A stretch of DNA of 64,000 nucleotides from positions 310,001 through 374,000 of the forward strand of contig OZ345366.1 in the NCBI GenBank assembly GCA_977006965.1, read 5' to 3'. Shown here piece by piece: positions 30,161 through 41,537 of this stretch. Every line of letters starts with the position of its first letter. Position 1 is the stretch's first letter. Origin of the DNA: Phymatolithon calcareum. Taxonomy: Eukaryota > Rhodophyta > Florideophyceae > Hapalidiales. A program made the position numbers and the translations under genes. The notes below the pieces were generated by a model, which was not told the origin of the DNA, ran no database searches, and was given only the letters and a program-made list of their open reading frames with translations.

Positions 30161-32427
30161 AAGGATTACACCCAGCTATGCCATAATACAGGAGTCAACC
30201 TAGCGTTTTTTCTAAAGAAGGTGGTGACCCCATTCATCACCCCTTCGGTACTCCGAAGAACCACTCCGATCCGCAGAAGATTATTAGGCGGTGTTTGTTA
30301 CCATTGCCAGTCAGAGATGGCAAGTGGATTCCTCTTCAAGCTATGGTGGTGGATGGAAATGTGCCCTTCATGATGGGAAAAGACCATCTTGTCAAACATG
30401 ACATGGATGAATCTCACAAACAGGAGATGTTGATGGTCAACTTGGAGGACAGGCGGGTGAAGATTCCAGCTCCGGTTTCAAAGAAGGATGGACATGCGAG
30501 AATCATGTTGACAAACAAGTCGATGGTGATGAGTATCGCAATGTCTTTGTTCGGACGGTCCACGGATAAGAGCACCAAAGGGCCAAAGACCATGATCAAG
30601 AAAATACACGCGCGCACACATCTGCGTAGAAACTCGGTAGAGTTGCTCCTGAAGCGAGCAGAGAAGTGGCAGCCATGGATGGGCGGCTTCCTTTAAGAAC
30701 TCGTAGAGAATTGCGACGTGTTCAGACGAACTGGTGACCCCTAGCCCAACAGGAAGTTCAGCGTAACGAAGTTGGAGAAAAACTTCAACACGAGGGTCGA
30801 GTTTGACATAATGTACTGGCGCAAGAAGATGACGTTTCACATCGTTGACGTGTCAATCGGGGTCTCGGAGATAAGCGTGATAAGCTCTCGCGAGTTTTCA
30901 AACGTCATACGACAACTTGACAAAACATGGTGCCATCATTACGGAGATCTATCGGAGGTGAAGGGCGACTAAGAGTTCGAGAAGAAAGCGATCCTGGATT
31001 GAGCCGATAAAAGAGGCATCAAATTCCTTCTGGCTGCAAGGCGTCACAATAAGGCTGGTGTGGTAGAGCGGAAGAAAAGAGTTATCAAGGATGTGCTCGA
31101 GAAACATGACGCCGATCCCGAGTTCCGCGGTATTTCATTCGGTGACAAGTTGTCTGTTGCGTGTTACACGAGCAATATTATGTAATGTAACCCTGTTGCG
31201 TCGTCTTTCGAGCTGGTGAGAGGCCATACGCCTTCGGTGAATGGAACAGGGCAGAAGTTCGTAACGCAGAAATATCTAGACGCGTATTAGGCCATGGAAG
31301 CTCGTAGAATTCTTGCACGAATAATCAAGTCGCGACCTGGCCCTCATTGAAAGGACGTCGTCGTCGGAATACCGCAGACATTTCGCAAGAGCGTGCATTG
31401 GCGGATCGACGTCATAGTTTCCAAGTACGCGGACGACATGATAGTCGCTGCGCGAACGCGGGACCATTTGTCCACGACACCCGACGCTGTGAAGCAAGCC
31501 TTCGTGGTTAGGCAGTGGGTGGAAATGCCCGAAACGATGATGATGAACTCGACGGAAGTGGTACAGAAACCGACAGTAATATCGGTTAGTATTCCATCGT
31601 TGGCCAAAGAGATCGTTCCGATATCGATAACGCCGGGCAAACGTAAGCATATAACCGAAGAAACATAGCTTCTTGAAATACGGTCAGTGAGGACTATCAC
31701 AGGGAAGTTGGGATACATGGGCGTTGCCGTTTCTCTGCTAGCATCCTTTGCGGTCAGTTTTCTCGAACAGTCGGTTCCCGAAATGACCGTGTGATGTTGA
31801 ACGGAGTGATACGCGACATTGGACGGCGACTCCATGAGATACAATATCCGCAGTCGTCATTAGACGAGCAGAGAGGGGCTATATACTTGTGTTCAGTGAC
31901 GCAGGGTATCTGCACGGTGAGAAGAAGAAAAACACCGCACAAGAAGGGTGTATCATCGGGGTGGCATACGGTGTCAAGGCGGGGGCTACGTTCCACACGC
32001 TGGCATGGCTGTCGAGAAAACAGCGAAGAGTATCGACGTAAACCATGTCCGCAGAGACAATCGCAGCGATGACGGCAGTTGGCACGGCGCTAACAGTGCG
32101 GAAAGAGTACGAAAACACGACATGTACTCGGATGCTGTGACACTGGCCGTCGATAGCAAGGGACTCCATCGGTGTATGGCGACGAATTCGCAACCGCGAG
32201 ATCGTGCGGTCTTCGTAGAGGTCCATCGCTTGCGCTTGCTGAACACGAACGGAGACTTATCACTTATTGTTTTGGTTCCCGGATCAGAGTATCCTGCAGA
32301 CCCTTTGACGAAACCGTTGGCCGGAGCGACGATGGCAACACTTTAGCAGATGTTCGCGACGGGGAAGTTGGTGCACAATGTGGATGACCTTCGTGGCATT
32401 AGCATCGCGCGCACGGAGGAAGAGTAG
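30161..32427 (+). pseudogene. copia-2 pol remnant lacking the RT front half
   Basis: Integrase pieces are clear (THLRRNSVELLLKRAEKWQPWM, VEFDIMYWRKKM, NKAGVVERKKRVIKDVLEK). At about 31365 the frame jumps from the KDVVVG block at the integrase end to a PQTFR block just before the RT active site, now YADD instead of YVDD. Some 400 codons present in copia-1 are absent. RNase H pieces follow (LAVDSKG, a YPADPLTKPLAG block). Across the place where copia-1 has its UAA this copy has a sense codon. Confidence 0.78.
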
Positions 32428-32740
32428 CACACGGTGGCGCGACATGGGCAGCGCCGCAAATAACAGCGGCGGGTGCGACGGAGAAGTCGATGATTGGCGC
32501 GCACTCACGCAGGCGCACGGGCGTACGGGCGCGCGGCGATGCGGATTGAACGGCACCGGGTGAAGTCCGACCACGGACGCACGACGCGTCGAGATCTGCC
32601 GCTGGCGGAGGCAAGCAGGAGCGTACACGTGTACATGCGCCGAGGCGCGCGAGATGCGCCGGAGTAATCGGTTGGTCGACAAAGGAGGCGCGAACGTAGA
32701 GCTGTGCGTCACGGAGTTCTTCGGTGCGCGGCGACGCACA

Positions 32741-33035
32741 AGAAGGCGGGGGTGTCGAATACAGATTGGTCCAGCGTCGAAAATGGAGAAGTAATAAATT
32801 TTTAGGATTTTTATGATAGTGCCAGAAGTGACGGCGGCTAGATTTAACCCGAGGTGTGTGGATTGTGGCAGGGGAAGAGAGTTGGAGTAAACTACTATTG
32901 TGTTTATTTTGCCGGGTTTCTGCCGCTACGTGCGCGTGTCCGAGCTGTAGCTACTCACGGCTGCTGGTGCGGCGGCGCGGGACATTATACGGCTGTGTTC
33001 TTGGGTTGTTGCCCTCTGCGCGGCGAGTGTCAACA
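32741..33035 (+). repeat. copia-2 polypurine tract and 3' LTR
   Basis: AGAAGGCGGGGG (32741-32752) precedes the 3' LTR (32753-33035), which starts TGTCGAATACAG and ends TGTCAACA. The flanking CGGAG follows. Confidence 0.88.
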
Positions 33036-33344
33036 CGGAGAACCCTATTCTCCGAGAAGCAAGTGGCTATCGCTGACGCTGTCGCGAGGCACCGTGTTCG
33101 CCAAAAACGTACCAATCACTCCGGAAGGGTTCCCCTTTTCTCTTTTCTGTCCCAATATCAGTCTACTTACTCCCCGCGACAGTTCTCACCTGAGCTGCAC
33201 ATATGTACATAATGTACCACATCTACACCCACAAGTGTGTTCATCTCAATGGTTGCAATAAATCAAATTGCGGACTGAAATTCCACCCGGGTCTTCGGCA
33301 TATCCTTTCTTAGGCTAGCTATGGTTCCTACCGGGGAAAATCCG

Positions 33345-34700
33345 GCACACGATAGTGTGCCAAGGGATATCCTCATGAAGAGGCAGACGGAGAAACTTCC
33401 TGAAGAGATAACAAGGATGGTTGCGTACCTGTTAAAACCCTCGTGGGTCACATCAGCTGGAGACGAGACAGAAGCGTAGTGTATTATCGACCGAGGAGTG
33501 CCTCAAGGCTCCCCACTTAGTCCATGCTTATACAATAATATATGTATTCATGGACACATTCGCAGAAGCCATCTCCAAGACAGACGGATATGTCTCAGAC
33601 AGCCCAGTGCAATTGTTCGCAGATGATGTCCAGTTTCAAGCGAAGACAAGACGAGGAATGCAGAAACTTATCGATATTGCAACCATTTGGGCAAGTGAAA
33701 ATGGTAAGAAATGGAACACAAAACCAAGAAAGAGCGAAGGTCTTAAGTACAAATGGCTTCAGAAGCACACTTTTTATGTGGCGAGACGAGAACTGCATCA
33801 AGCCTGCAGGCTCTCATGTCTTGAGGTAAGCATGAATAACAAGGGTTATACAAATGACACGGTCATAGCAAGAGTTCGAAATGCTACAGGATGCATACAT
33901 AAGCTTCAGGAGCTTGGAGTGAATGTTCGAGGATTCAAACCGGAGACATGCATCATGATCTTTGAGTCACTAATTATCCCGAAATGGGAGTATGCGCTAC
34001 ATGTGACTCCAATGACAAATCGATTGCTCTCTGTAATCGAGTCGGCAGAGGGCTTGTTCCACAAGAATGTTTTTGGAAAATATGCTGAACACCGCTGGGA
34101 CCGAATGCGAGTTCTGTGCCGACTGGGACCACCAAAGATGAGGAGACGTCATCGAGCAGAAAGGTTTGCATTAAGCCTGGTAAGACACAAAAGCGCCTTG
34201 AAGAAACAGAAGAGTTCTTTGGAAGAGATGAGGACATAAATGAAGCAATGAAGGATATTAAATATCTCAAGATTTATGAAGACTTGCGACAATCCCTTCA
34301 AAAAGCCCAGTATGGATCTGTCACGAAGAAGAGGAGTAGAGAGGAAACAATTAATGTATGGGAAAAGGAAGAAGAAGGCAGATCAATGAAGATTCCTACT
34401 GAAGGCAAGCTACCAGAGATCCTTTACATAGGAGAAAAAATACCACGTTTAAGGTGCCTAAGGTTGACATTTAACCGAGCACCCCTTTGGAGAAAACTGG
34501 GTGCTTACTGTGGGATTACTGCGGTGTCCCCTTACAACGTGCTCTAGCGTCGTCGAATATGAGTACAGAAATTGAGTTTGAGTGCAAGAGACTCACAAGA
34601 GCTCTTGTTGGGAGAGAATTACAAATCAAGAACGTTTTGAGTAGCCAGAGGACTTTAGCTTAGAGATTATCGCTTGTGCTGCCGCGTTACTCCAAAGCCA
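33345..34700 (+). pseudogene. LINE-C (alpha group), RT C-terminal half
   Basis: Homology to LINE-A starts abruptly inside RT motif A (HDSVPRDILMKR). It continues through CIIDRGVPQGSPLSPCLY, MDTFAEAISK, LFADDVQFQAK (33608-33650), HKLQELGVNVRGFKPETC, WEYALHVTPMTNRL and a C-terminal domain in a second frame (34116-34547). It is 5'-truncated, with a stop at 33477-33479, a small insertion near 33537 and a frameshift near 34210. It was probably inactive on arrival. Confidence 0.82.
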
Positions 34701-34919
34701 ACAAAAACACACGATACCTTGGAAACTTCTTTCCGCCCAATCTCCATCTACGAAATAACACTCTTATATCCACTTGCACGACCTTCTACTCCCCCCGCTT
34801 CCCGCTCGCTTCCGATGCTCTTCGAGCCACAAAACGTGCCCACTCCCTTCCTATGAAACGGCAACTCATAGGTGACGCGAGAAACAGTGCTAACGATATT
34901 TGGATATTGTGTTCCGTGC
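34701..34919. other. no gene seen
   Basis: A pyrimidine-rich stretch with short frames and no recognised domain, between LINE-C and the third piggyBac copy. Confidence 0.35.
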
Positions 34920-35983
34920 GCCTATAGTTCAAGGGGTCATCAAACGCTTCTGGTAATATTCGTGGTTTTATCTTGCTTTTATTCTCTGGTGAACATGCAG
35001 AGCGTCAGCAGCTCGTGACGCAGCAAAGGTATTGTGAAGCGCAGGGCGATCAACTCATCGATATTCATTTTTCGTATTCCGCTTGTGGTGCTGGCAACAC
35101 TTTGAGGACCTAAACTTCTTCAATTCTAATCTGTTTATTGCGAGTTTGACTGCTGCTTGCACGTCGAGGTCCAGGATGTCGCCAAAGATTGACTATGGAG
35201 TTTGTCGGACGCAGTGAAGTCGCATGTGATAAACCAAGCGACTTTCGTCCATCCTAATAATGTGTCCGAGCCAACTCCATCGTATGTCTCTGGCGCACAA
35301 TACCACATAGATAATGAGGTTCCTAGATTCGTCGGCAATTGTTTTTCCCGGAATTCTGGACAGCATCGTGGCGCGTATGGATCTGAGTTTTTCCGAGAAT
35401 TTTCAGTTAGCTTCCATGATTCGCAACCGTAGAGGAGAGTTGATAGAGCAGAGGAGCGCAGGATACGTAATCGGAGATCCTGGGATATGATCTTGTCCGT
35501 AAGAATCCGTTTGAGTTCTTGGATGCGAGACAAGGCTATTGCAATGCGGTGATCAACGGGTATCATTGGGTCTCCGTCAGGACTCATCGATAACATATGA
35601 CGCACGCATTACTTTTCAAACTTCAGTCGAACCAGAACGTACATTTGTATTCGAGATCAGAGTTGCAAGCCACTTTACTCCCAAGGAAAATAAAAGGATG
35701 ATTGCGGATGTCATCGTGGCTACATTTCTTGTGCAAAACAACTGTAGGCTGGGAAAATCAAGAAAACGACCCTCGTGTGCGCATCATGTAATAGGCTCGA
35801 TCGCGCCGCCACTTCAACTGGCAGAAACTATTTTGCTACGCATGTTGAACACATCCATAAGCTTGATGCTATTGACGAGCCTGACAGGAGTAGCTGCTGT
35901 TTCGAAAAATTAAATGATTCTCATTCCCTCAATTGAGGAAAAAGTGCCCAATTGAGGGAAAATTCCTGTCACATAGACACTAG
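34920..35983 (+). mobile_element. piggyBac-like transposon, copy 3 (3' fragment)
   Basis: Homology to copy 1 begins with a TTCA-GGGGTCATC block near 34928. After a LINE insertion it continues through the transposase C-terminus (EPERTFVFEI, VQNNCRLGKSRK, about 35625-35770; some zinc-cluster Cys are lost). It then reaches the right end, with CCTCAATTGAGG at 35927-35938, TAGACA ending at 35979 and CTAG at 35980-35983. The 5' part of the element is missing. It shares with copy 1 the loss of the segment that contains the third catalytic Asp. Confidence 0.78.
35053..35592 (-). mobile_element. LINE (gamma group) fragment inside piggyBac-3, 11-bp target duplication
   Basis: A 518-bp insert (35064-35581) is flanked by ACTCATCGATA at 35053-35063 and 35582-35592. 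On the minus strand it encodes an RT C-terminal part (SPDGDPMIPV, LSRIQELKRILTDK, SALSTLLYGCESWKLTE), homologous to the frame at 49217-49888. Copies 1 and 2 of the transposon have a single ACTCATCGATA at this point, which confirms the duplication. Confidence 0.85.
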
Positions 35984-36131
35984 TGCCTATACTTTTTTCG
36001 TGGAGTATATTTCATTGTCCACTCTTTTCCGGACTAATATAAGACGTTGTTTTCCTGGATGTTCCTCTATGACTTTGTATAGCCAGAGAAAAAAGTAAAG
36101 CGATAGATACGAAAAGATGAAGCAAAAGAAG

Positions 36132-36305
36132 AGTAGATTTTTATTTGAAAGTTTCCAGCGCCTCTGGTGACGCTTGGGGCAACTTTTCGAGAGCCATAAA
36201 AATTTGGCTTGATTCTGTCCGGTGAATAATTCTTATGGTGGTGTTGCACGATTCAGTGGTCTAGAAAACCAAACCTCTGGTTCCCTGAGGGGCCTCGAGA
36301 AAATT
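36132..36305. repeat. unclassified repeat, uninterrupted copy
   Basis: It matches the two flanks of piggyBac-2 (5387-5434 and 8021-8115) as one continuous piece. It therefore shows the empty site, with CGAG in place of the CTAG duplication. No coding capacity is seen. Confidence 0.55.
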
Positions 36306-36830
36306 AGCCCACGTTCATATATCACGCAGGCCGTAATCTAAGTAGAAGATAATTCAGAAATAAAGAAGTGCCTTGCGAGCCCCATCGGGGAGAAAGCAGT
36401 TTGCATATATGTCACGCAGGGTATGAGATAAAAGAAGATCACTCCAGTTACAGTGTCATGGCTTGGAACAGAGAGCTCCAACCATATTGTATACCTCAAC
36501 TCCGTCCCTCTATTTAGGGGGACAGAGTTTTTATAAAAGGCGACCGCAACCTCGTTCAAGGGACTGATCCAGCAGGAATAGCGCCGTTCTCTTCCACGGC
36601 GGTGGCCATATGCGCGCATGGTATAGTAAAGCATGCAATAAGAAACTGTGCGACCGCAAGTCGTTTATTATTACGTGGGGTATCAATTAGTTTAGCCTTC
36701 CGTCACCATCTCGGTTGACGCACGATATCTCGGAGCTTAGCACAAGCATCCGTTCTAATTTTTAAATCTTTCTCTTTTTGCTCATCCCCGGCACAAGCGC
36801 ACTCCAAGCGACGTACTTCACCCTGTGCTT
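36306..36830. other. no gene; 3' flank of the GH16 gene
   Basis: The short frames here are not convincing. An ACGCAGG-TATGA-ATAA-type word appears twice, near 36325 and 36412, and the segment would contain the GH16 3' untranslated region. Confidence 0.35.
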
Positions 36831-38022
36831 CTAAAGGTCTTGGCGCACGACGCAGTTCTCCCCCTTCGTGAATCGGACTGCCTTGTAAGCTACACTGCGA
36901 GGACCCCGGTAGGTGAAGTGTCCACCCCAGTTAGCAGCATCCCCTCTTGGTATCCACGCATTCATCATGATTCTAAGCGTGCTCTCCTGCTCCTGTGGAA
37001 TATTTCTAGACGCAGTAAACCTTGCCACGCCATCAACGTACCACGTGATGCTCTGACTCGTCCATTTGAAGGCGTAGTTATGGAATTCTTGTTCGGGATT
37101 GAAATTCAGCGGGATATTGTGATATTCCCCGCGCTTATCGTTCACGAAGTAAGTCGCTTGAAGGTATATCGGCGATTCGCTAGACGACTTCACGAACTCT
37201 ATGTCGATCTCGCCGCTCTTTGTGTTCCCACCTAAGGGGTCCTCCCTCCTTGCGTAAAGGAAGAACGTTGATAAGACCCTAATTTGGAAACATGACGGAA
37301 GGCGTGATGCGCAGGCAGGCGGTGGCGTTATTATTCATTAGATACGCATTCGCGGGAGGAGGAAAAATGTCGACTTATATAACTTACCCTTCTTGGTTCA
37401 CGGGTTTCATTCGCACTTCGTAGCTGATAAGCCGCGCGGAAACATGTCACAATGTAGAGCGAAATGTCAGAGGCTGATAAAAAGCATGGTGATTCTGCAG
37501 ATCGGCAATCCTAGAACATTATGTGATTCCCTCTAGCAAAGGGGAGCCTTCGCTGCTTACCATCCATATCCGTATCGATTCTCAGACACCAGTTCTGCGC
37601 CTGTGTACTGCTTTCCGAATCGCGGTGCTCCCTCCTTGTTAATGACTAGGCGCAACTCTTGCGAAGGTCGGTCAATGAACACGTTAGAATTCGACCACCA
37701 TACATCGAAATCTTGCCCATTCGCGTAGTTATGCGACGCTCTCCATCTGTTACTGATGGTGGTTGTAAATCTTTCAATAAAGGAACACTGGGAGCGGGCG
37801 CTGCAAGTCTGCCTGCTACTCTGATGCTCGACGGCGTTTATCTTGTTCTTGTGCGCATTCGCATCTTCTGTTTTTTGAAAAAGACAAAGAACAAAAAATG
37901 TCAGAATTGCGATCAGATTTCAGCAACGGCTGTGCCAAATTTCTTATTCCACATATCACCATACCGTGAGCAAAGGCAACGGTGACGACTATAACGAGAG
38001 CAAGTACGACGACGGAATGCAT
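36831..38022 (-). CDS. secreted glycoside hydrolase family 16 enzyme, four exons
   Basis: The minus-strand gene has exons 38022-37965 (58 nt), 37867-37561 (307 nt), 37423-37388 (36 nt) and 37278-36831 (448 nt). All three introns start GT and end AG, and the phases match, giving 282 residues. Residues 1-19 form a signal peptide ending AFAH. Exon 2 gives NGQDFDVWWSNSNV and a KQYTGAELVSENRYGYG block. The tiny exon 3 supplies YEVRMKPVNQEG. Exon 4 has the catalytic motif EIDIE (37197-37211), with nucleophile E157 and acid/base E161 as expected for GH16. FHNYAFKWTSQSITWYVDGV follows. GH16 enzymes cleave beta-1,3 or beta-1,4 galactans, glucans or xyloglucan. In a red alga, cell-wall galactan remodelling is the natural guess; the exact substrate is unknown. 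Confidence 0.9.
37388..37423 (-). other. 36-nt exon of the GH16 gene
   Basis: This short exon is bounded by ..TTATCAG on its 5' side and GTAAGT on its 3' side. It carries one base, eleven codons and two bases, so it joins exons 2 and 4 in frame. It encodes the YEVRMK strand that GH16 proteins always have between the YGYG and STFFL blocks, which is why it must be included. Confidence 0.85.
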
Positions 38023-40130
38023 GCTGACCTATGATAGCGTTGCCTTCCTTGAAGCTCTGCTCGATTGTTGGCAAGACTGAGTTGGAGGCCCCACATGGAG
38101 AAATCAGCCCTCTTATATTTGCGCACCGGAATCCTGCCTAGCTGAAAGTCGCACGAACACATTTGGAAGTTAAGCTATTGGGACTCACAAACGATCCCAT
38201 CTTGAGGCCTTGATGAGGCAGCTACGGCGCCGAAGATATCTAAACACAACCTGCTGGTGCCTGCAAACAAACATATCCACAAGGAACGATGAGGTAGGAA
38301 TAGAATCGAAAGCATCTAATTTCTATCGACTATGATACAACGGTCACTTTGCATGCAAATTTTAGCGGAAAAATGACAAAACTAATATTGACAAAAATCA
38401 GTGCTTTTTTAGAATGGCGCTGTACAGAGGCCTTCTGAGTCGGTTCGACATCCTTTCTCAGGTGCTTTAGAGTATCGTTGTGAAGAAAACAACACGAAGG
38501 AGAGCAGGTCCTCGAAGCGCAAAGTGATTGAACTTGGTCTTTTACTGCAAGACTGGATGAAGGTCAAGAATGTCTACGACGTCGAGAAAAAGTCATCTTA
38601 TGTCTAGCTGCGCTCCTCGCTTCCTTGCGCTCACGTTGGATTTGAGTGTCGTTGTATTACCAGAGTAATGCATTGGCAAAGTGTGCGCGCGATTGTGCTT
38701 ATGATTTTGCGCGGATGTTGAGATTGGCAAAAGTTGTTCCACAACCACGATGATGTACTGTATAGCGCGTACACTTTTCAGCTGACCACGTGCAGTCCAG
38801 TTCGATTGTGCACATAGCGTTATTTGAAGATTTTAATGTACTTTTTACTTCCGCTTGAAGGTATGACACTTGAATGATCCTAAGTATCAGTCACCGGGGT
38901 CCGGAGGCCACGCCTCTGGACGTTCGGTCCTAGGTCTCCGTGTATTGATTGCCAGGCTCACGTATTCGTGTATTGCGCACGTAATTTGAGTAAGAAATAT
39001 TTCTCTAAGCACATCTTCGGGGAGCGCGCTAGTGGATGCTCTCTGTCTTACACGTTTCTCGATCAGATCGTGCGCGCTAGGGCTGAGAACGGCGTTGGTA
39101 GTCGCGGCGAACGGAAAGAACTGCACAGGTGGAATCCGATTCTTGAGGACAGGTGCGTACTTTGCGTCATCTAATCGGACTAGTATAGATGTTGTGTCCT
39201 TCGTAGTCTGCGGAAGGTTGCATGGCTGTAGTGCACGGTATGATACCCCTTTTCCAGAGTAAATTGGCGACTATTGCTCAGTCCCTACGCTTTTGCTCTT
39301 CCTACCAGGTTCCTGCTCAGGGGTCTAGCGCTGTCAGCTCGTCCAGTATTCATGTACAGTAAATTTACGCTTAATAGGGTGTTGCAGACCAAACGCGTGC
39401 GTCGTAGCCCTTCAGCTTAGTGCCAGGCGTGTGTGCCAGGCGTGTGACAAGTAAAAAAATTTGTTGTGAAACAATAATAGGTGCTACATGGTTCTTTGGC
39501 AGATCGGTTCCAATCCTGTGGTCCCAGCCGCCAGCCCTACTTCGCCATGCAGCACCGAAATCCCAACTCCTCGATCAGGAACGGGATGGTACGATACATG
39601 TAAAGTGTGTCGCCATCTTCGTCGAACAAGATAACGTGCAACACTGCAGTACCCTTGTACAGTATCCCGGGTGTGTCAAATGCTGGCAATCTTGTGGAAC
39701 GGATCATGTTACCCTAGGTTAACATAGAAGACATTTGGATATCGGGTCACCGCAGCTTCCCGAAAAACGAGACCACGGACACGCTCGCGAGAAGGGAAGT
39801 TTTGGACTGGAGTCCGTTGTCTCATCAAGCGATACCTCTCACTTTGGAAGCGGCACGATCCGCGCTAAATTAGGGTCATCCCATCCCTCCCGACATATCT
39901 GCATATCTCGCAGAAACGTGTCGACATGATACTACAACAGCTCATAGTGAATCGTTGTCGATTCCTACATGCTTTCACCAGGGCGATAGCGAGGATGAAC
40001 GACTAAACAGGGTGCCGCTAAACCCCCCTTGGTCCCTTGCTTTAGCCGTCTCACGTTGAAGCCGTGCGCCTCAAAGGAAACAGATGATCATCTAACTCTA
40101 CATTGCTCTAGTTGGGCTGTTTCTCGGCAG
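38023..40130. other. long intergenic stretch without a supported gene
   Basis: Both strands show only short frames. Around 39590-39900 the minus strand gives suggestive but broken pieces (for example RLPAFDTPGILYKG and VLHVILFDEDGDTLYMYRTI) that may be an old coding relic. No known domain could be assigned, and no tRNA could be supported. Confidence 0.4.
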
Positions 40131-40136
40131 CAACAC

Positions 40137-40215
40137 ATCGGTCTTGTCCCTATCGGGAGAAGATTTTAAAAGTCTCAAAGTCCTACGGATATACGGGCAA
40201 GGATTGCTCAGTCGC
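40137..40215 (-). repeat. LINE 3' tail, minus strand
   Basis: The reverse complement reads AATCCTTGCCCGTATAT, then CCGTAGGACTTTGAGACTTTTAAAA, matching the LINE tail at 26060-26120 and 25875-25920. No LINE coding sequence is attached. Confidence 0.5.
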
Positions 40216-40660
40216 TGCTTACCTTAGGACAGCTCTCATGAATTTCGCATCATATCGTTAGCTTGTGCGGGATTGTGGAGACGAGAATGCAACTGTTCGT
40301 TCCTGAGTTACAGTGAAGGCCTTCTTTGTGCTGCATGCACTCTATGAGGGTCCTGCTGAGTAGCAAAAGCTCATCCAGAACTTTCTGTGTTGAGTCTGCA
40401 AGCTAAGATGTCTCGGCAAGGTTAGGTGTAAAATTCGTCATTTAGAGTGATCTTAGTGCAGGCACTACGCGCTCAGATACGAATTTCTTGAAGTTATACC
40501 TGGCCAGAGGAGCTCCGTTTCATTTATACTACTAGGTATTCTAAGATTTTCGCACCTTACGACCCTGTTGCTATGAAATGCTTGGCCTAAGTTGGCTAAA
40601 AGTGCGGTCTTTGGGTAAAAATCGTTGTTTTAGTGCACGCATTGCTCCTAGAAAAGAAGA

Positions 40661-40975
40661 ATGGGTGCATGTCTCCTTTCTATAGCCACTGGACGGGAGG
40701 TCCGGCGCCCTCCTCAGCCCATCAAGAACGAGCTACCACCATTCTCACGCTCAAAAAAGCGAAGCACAGGCTTCTTTGCACGCATTGGTTATTTCACCGC
40801 TTCCCATACCCCTGGCAAGAGCAAGCAAGCAAGAAACGAAGATTCCGAACTCGATGAAGCCCTCACAGTTATTTCAAACATAATGCTCAAGCAACGACTT
40901 TCCAATATTCAAAAAGAGATGCTGGAAATGGCTGTTGATACCGGCCAAAGAAAATGTCCACTGTCAACTACTTAA
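40661..40975 (+). CDS. small open frame, unknown
   Basis: An ATG-started frame of 104 codons. The N-terminal half is basic and Pro/Ser-rich. The C-terminal half (SELDEALTVISNIMLKQRLSN, then IQKEMLEMA) looks helical. I recognise no family. The region is repeat-rich, so this could equally be a transposon scrap. Confidence 0.25.
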   Translation: MGACLLSIATGREVRRPPQPIKNELPPFSRSKKRSTGFFARIGYFTASHTPGKSKQARNEDSELDEALTVISNIMLKQRLSNIQKEMLEMAVDTGQRKCPLSTT

Positions 40976-41490
40976 ATGAAAACGTAAGCGAAGGATTGTA
41001 GGGCAACGAAAAGTCGCTCAGATGCACAGATAATTGACAACGGGAACTTCAATTAAACAGAAATCCAATCCAATTCATTGCTCCTAGGTAAAACTACCAT
41101 TTTCAAACCCAAATTTTCCGGACTAGGGCCGATATCATCGTCTTTCGGTCCATCTTGTTTTTGGACTGAGCTAAGCTGAGAAACACAGCACAATGCTTCA
41201 CCTAAACTCGCGCATGGCGCGTTTTGATGTTTGTTCCCTAGAGTCTCCCAACTTTCACAAAAGGAAAGGGCCCGCACACACGGAGAAGGGAAAATCATTT
41301 TCTTTTCCCCGTGCAGAAAGCCCCTGTTCCGTGTACTTACACCAATAGCAGTAGACAATGTGTCATTTGGAATGACGCAAGCGGTATGCATGTTACAGTA
41401 CTGTATTGGTGCGATAACATTGTTGCATGCGCCACAGCGCAACAATATTGTACATTCGAGAACTTGTCATAAATTCGAAAATAACAATAA

Positions 41491-41519
41491 TTGCTGGAGG
41501 GGACTGCTCCCTCCAGCAA
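41491..41519. repeat. perfect 11-bp inverted repeat
   Basis: TTGCTGGAGGG at 41491-41501 and CCCTCCAGCAA at 41509-41519 are separated by 7 bp. It lies just upstream of the F-box/LRR pseudogene. It could be an RNA hairpin or the end of a small element. Function unknown. Confidence 0.5.
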
Positions 41520-41537
41520 ACATAAAAATTAACTTTT

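Larger units (their letters stand above)
28363..33040 (+). mobile_element. copia-2, decayed Ty1/copia retrotransposon with internal deletion
   Basis: LTRs of 286 bp (28368-28653) and 283 bp (32753-33035) are clearly homologous but differ at a few dozen sites, so the insertion is much older than copia-1. The target duplication CGGAG is still perfect at 28363-28367 and 33036-33040. The inside is homologous to copia-1 but full of stops and frameshifts, and a large part between integrase and reverse transcriptase is missing. It is useful as an outgroup for copia-1. Confidence 0.92.

Noticed and set aside
38887-39262. Short frames on both strands near 39 kb as genes
   Set aside because: They overlap each other, lack domains and have no supporting context.
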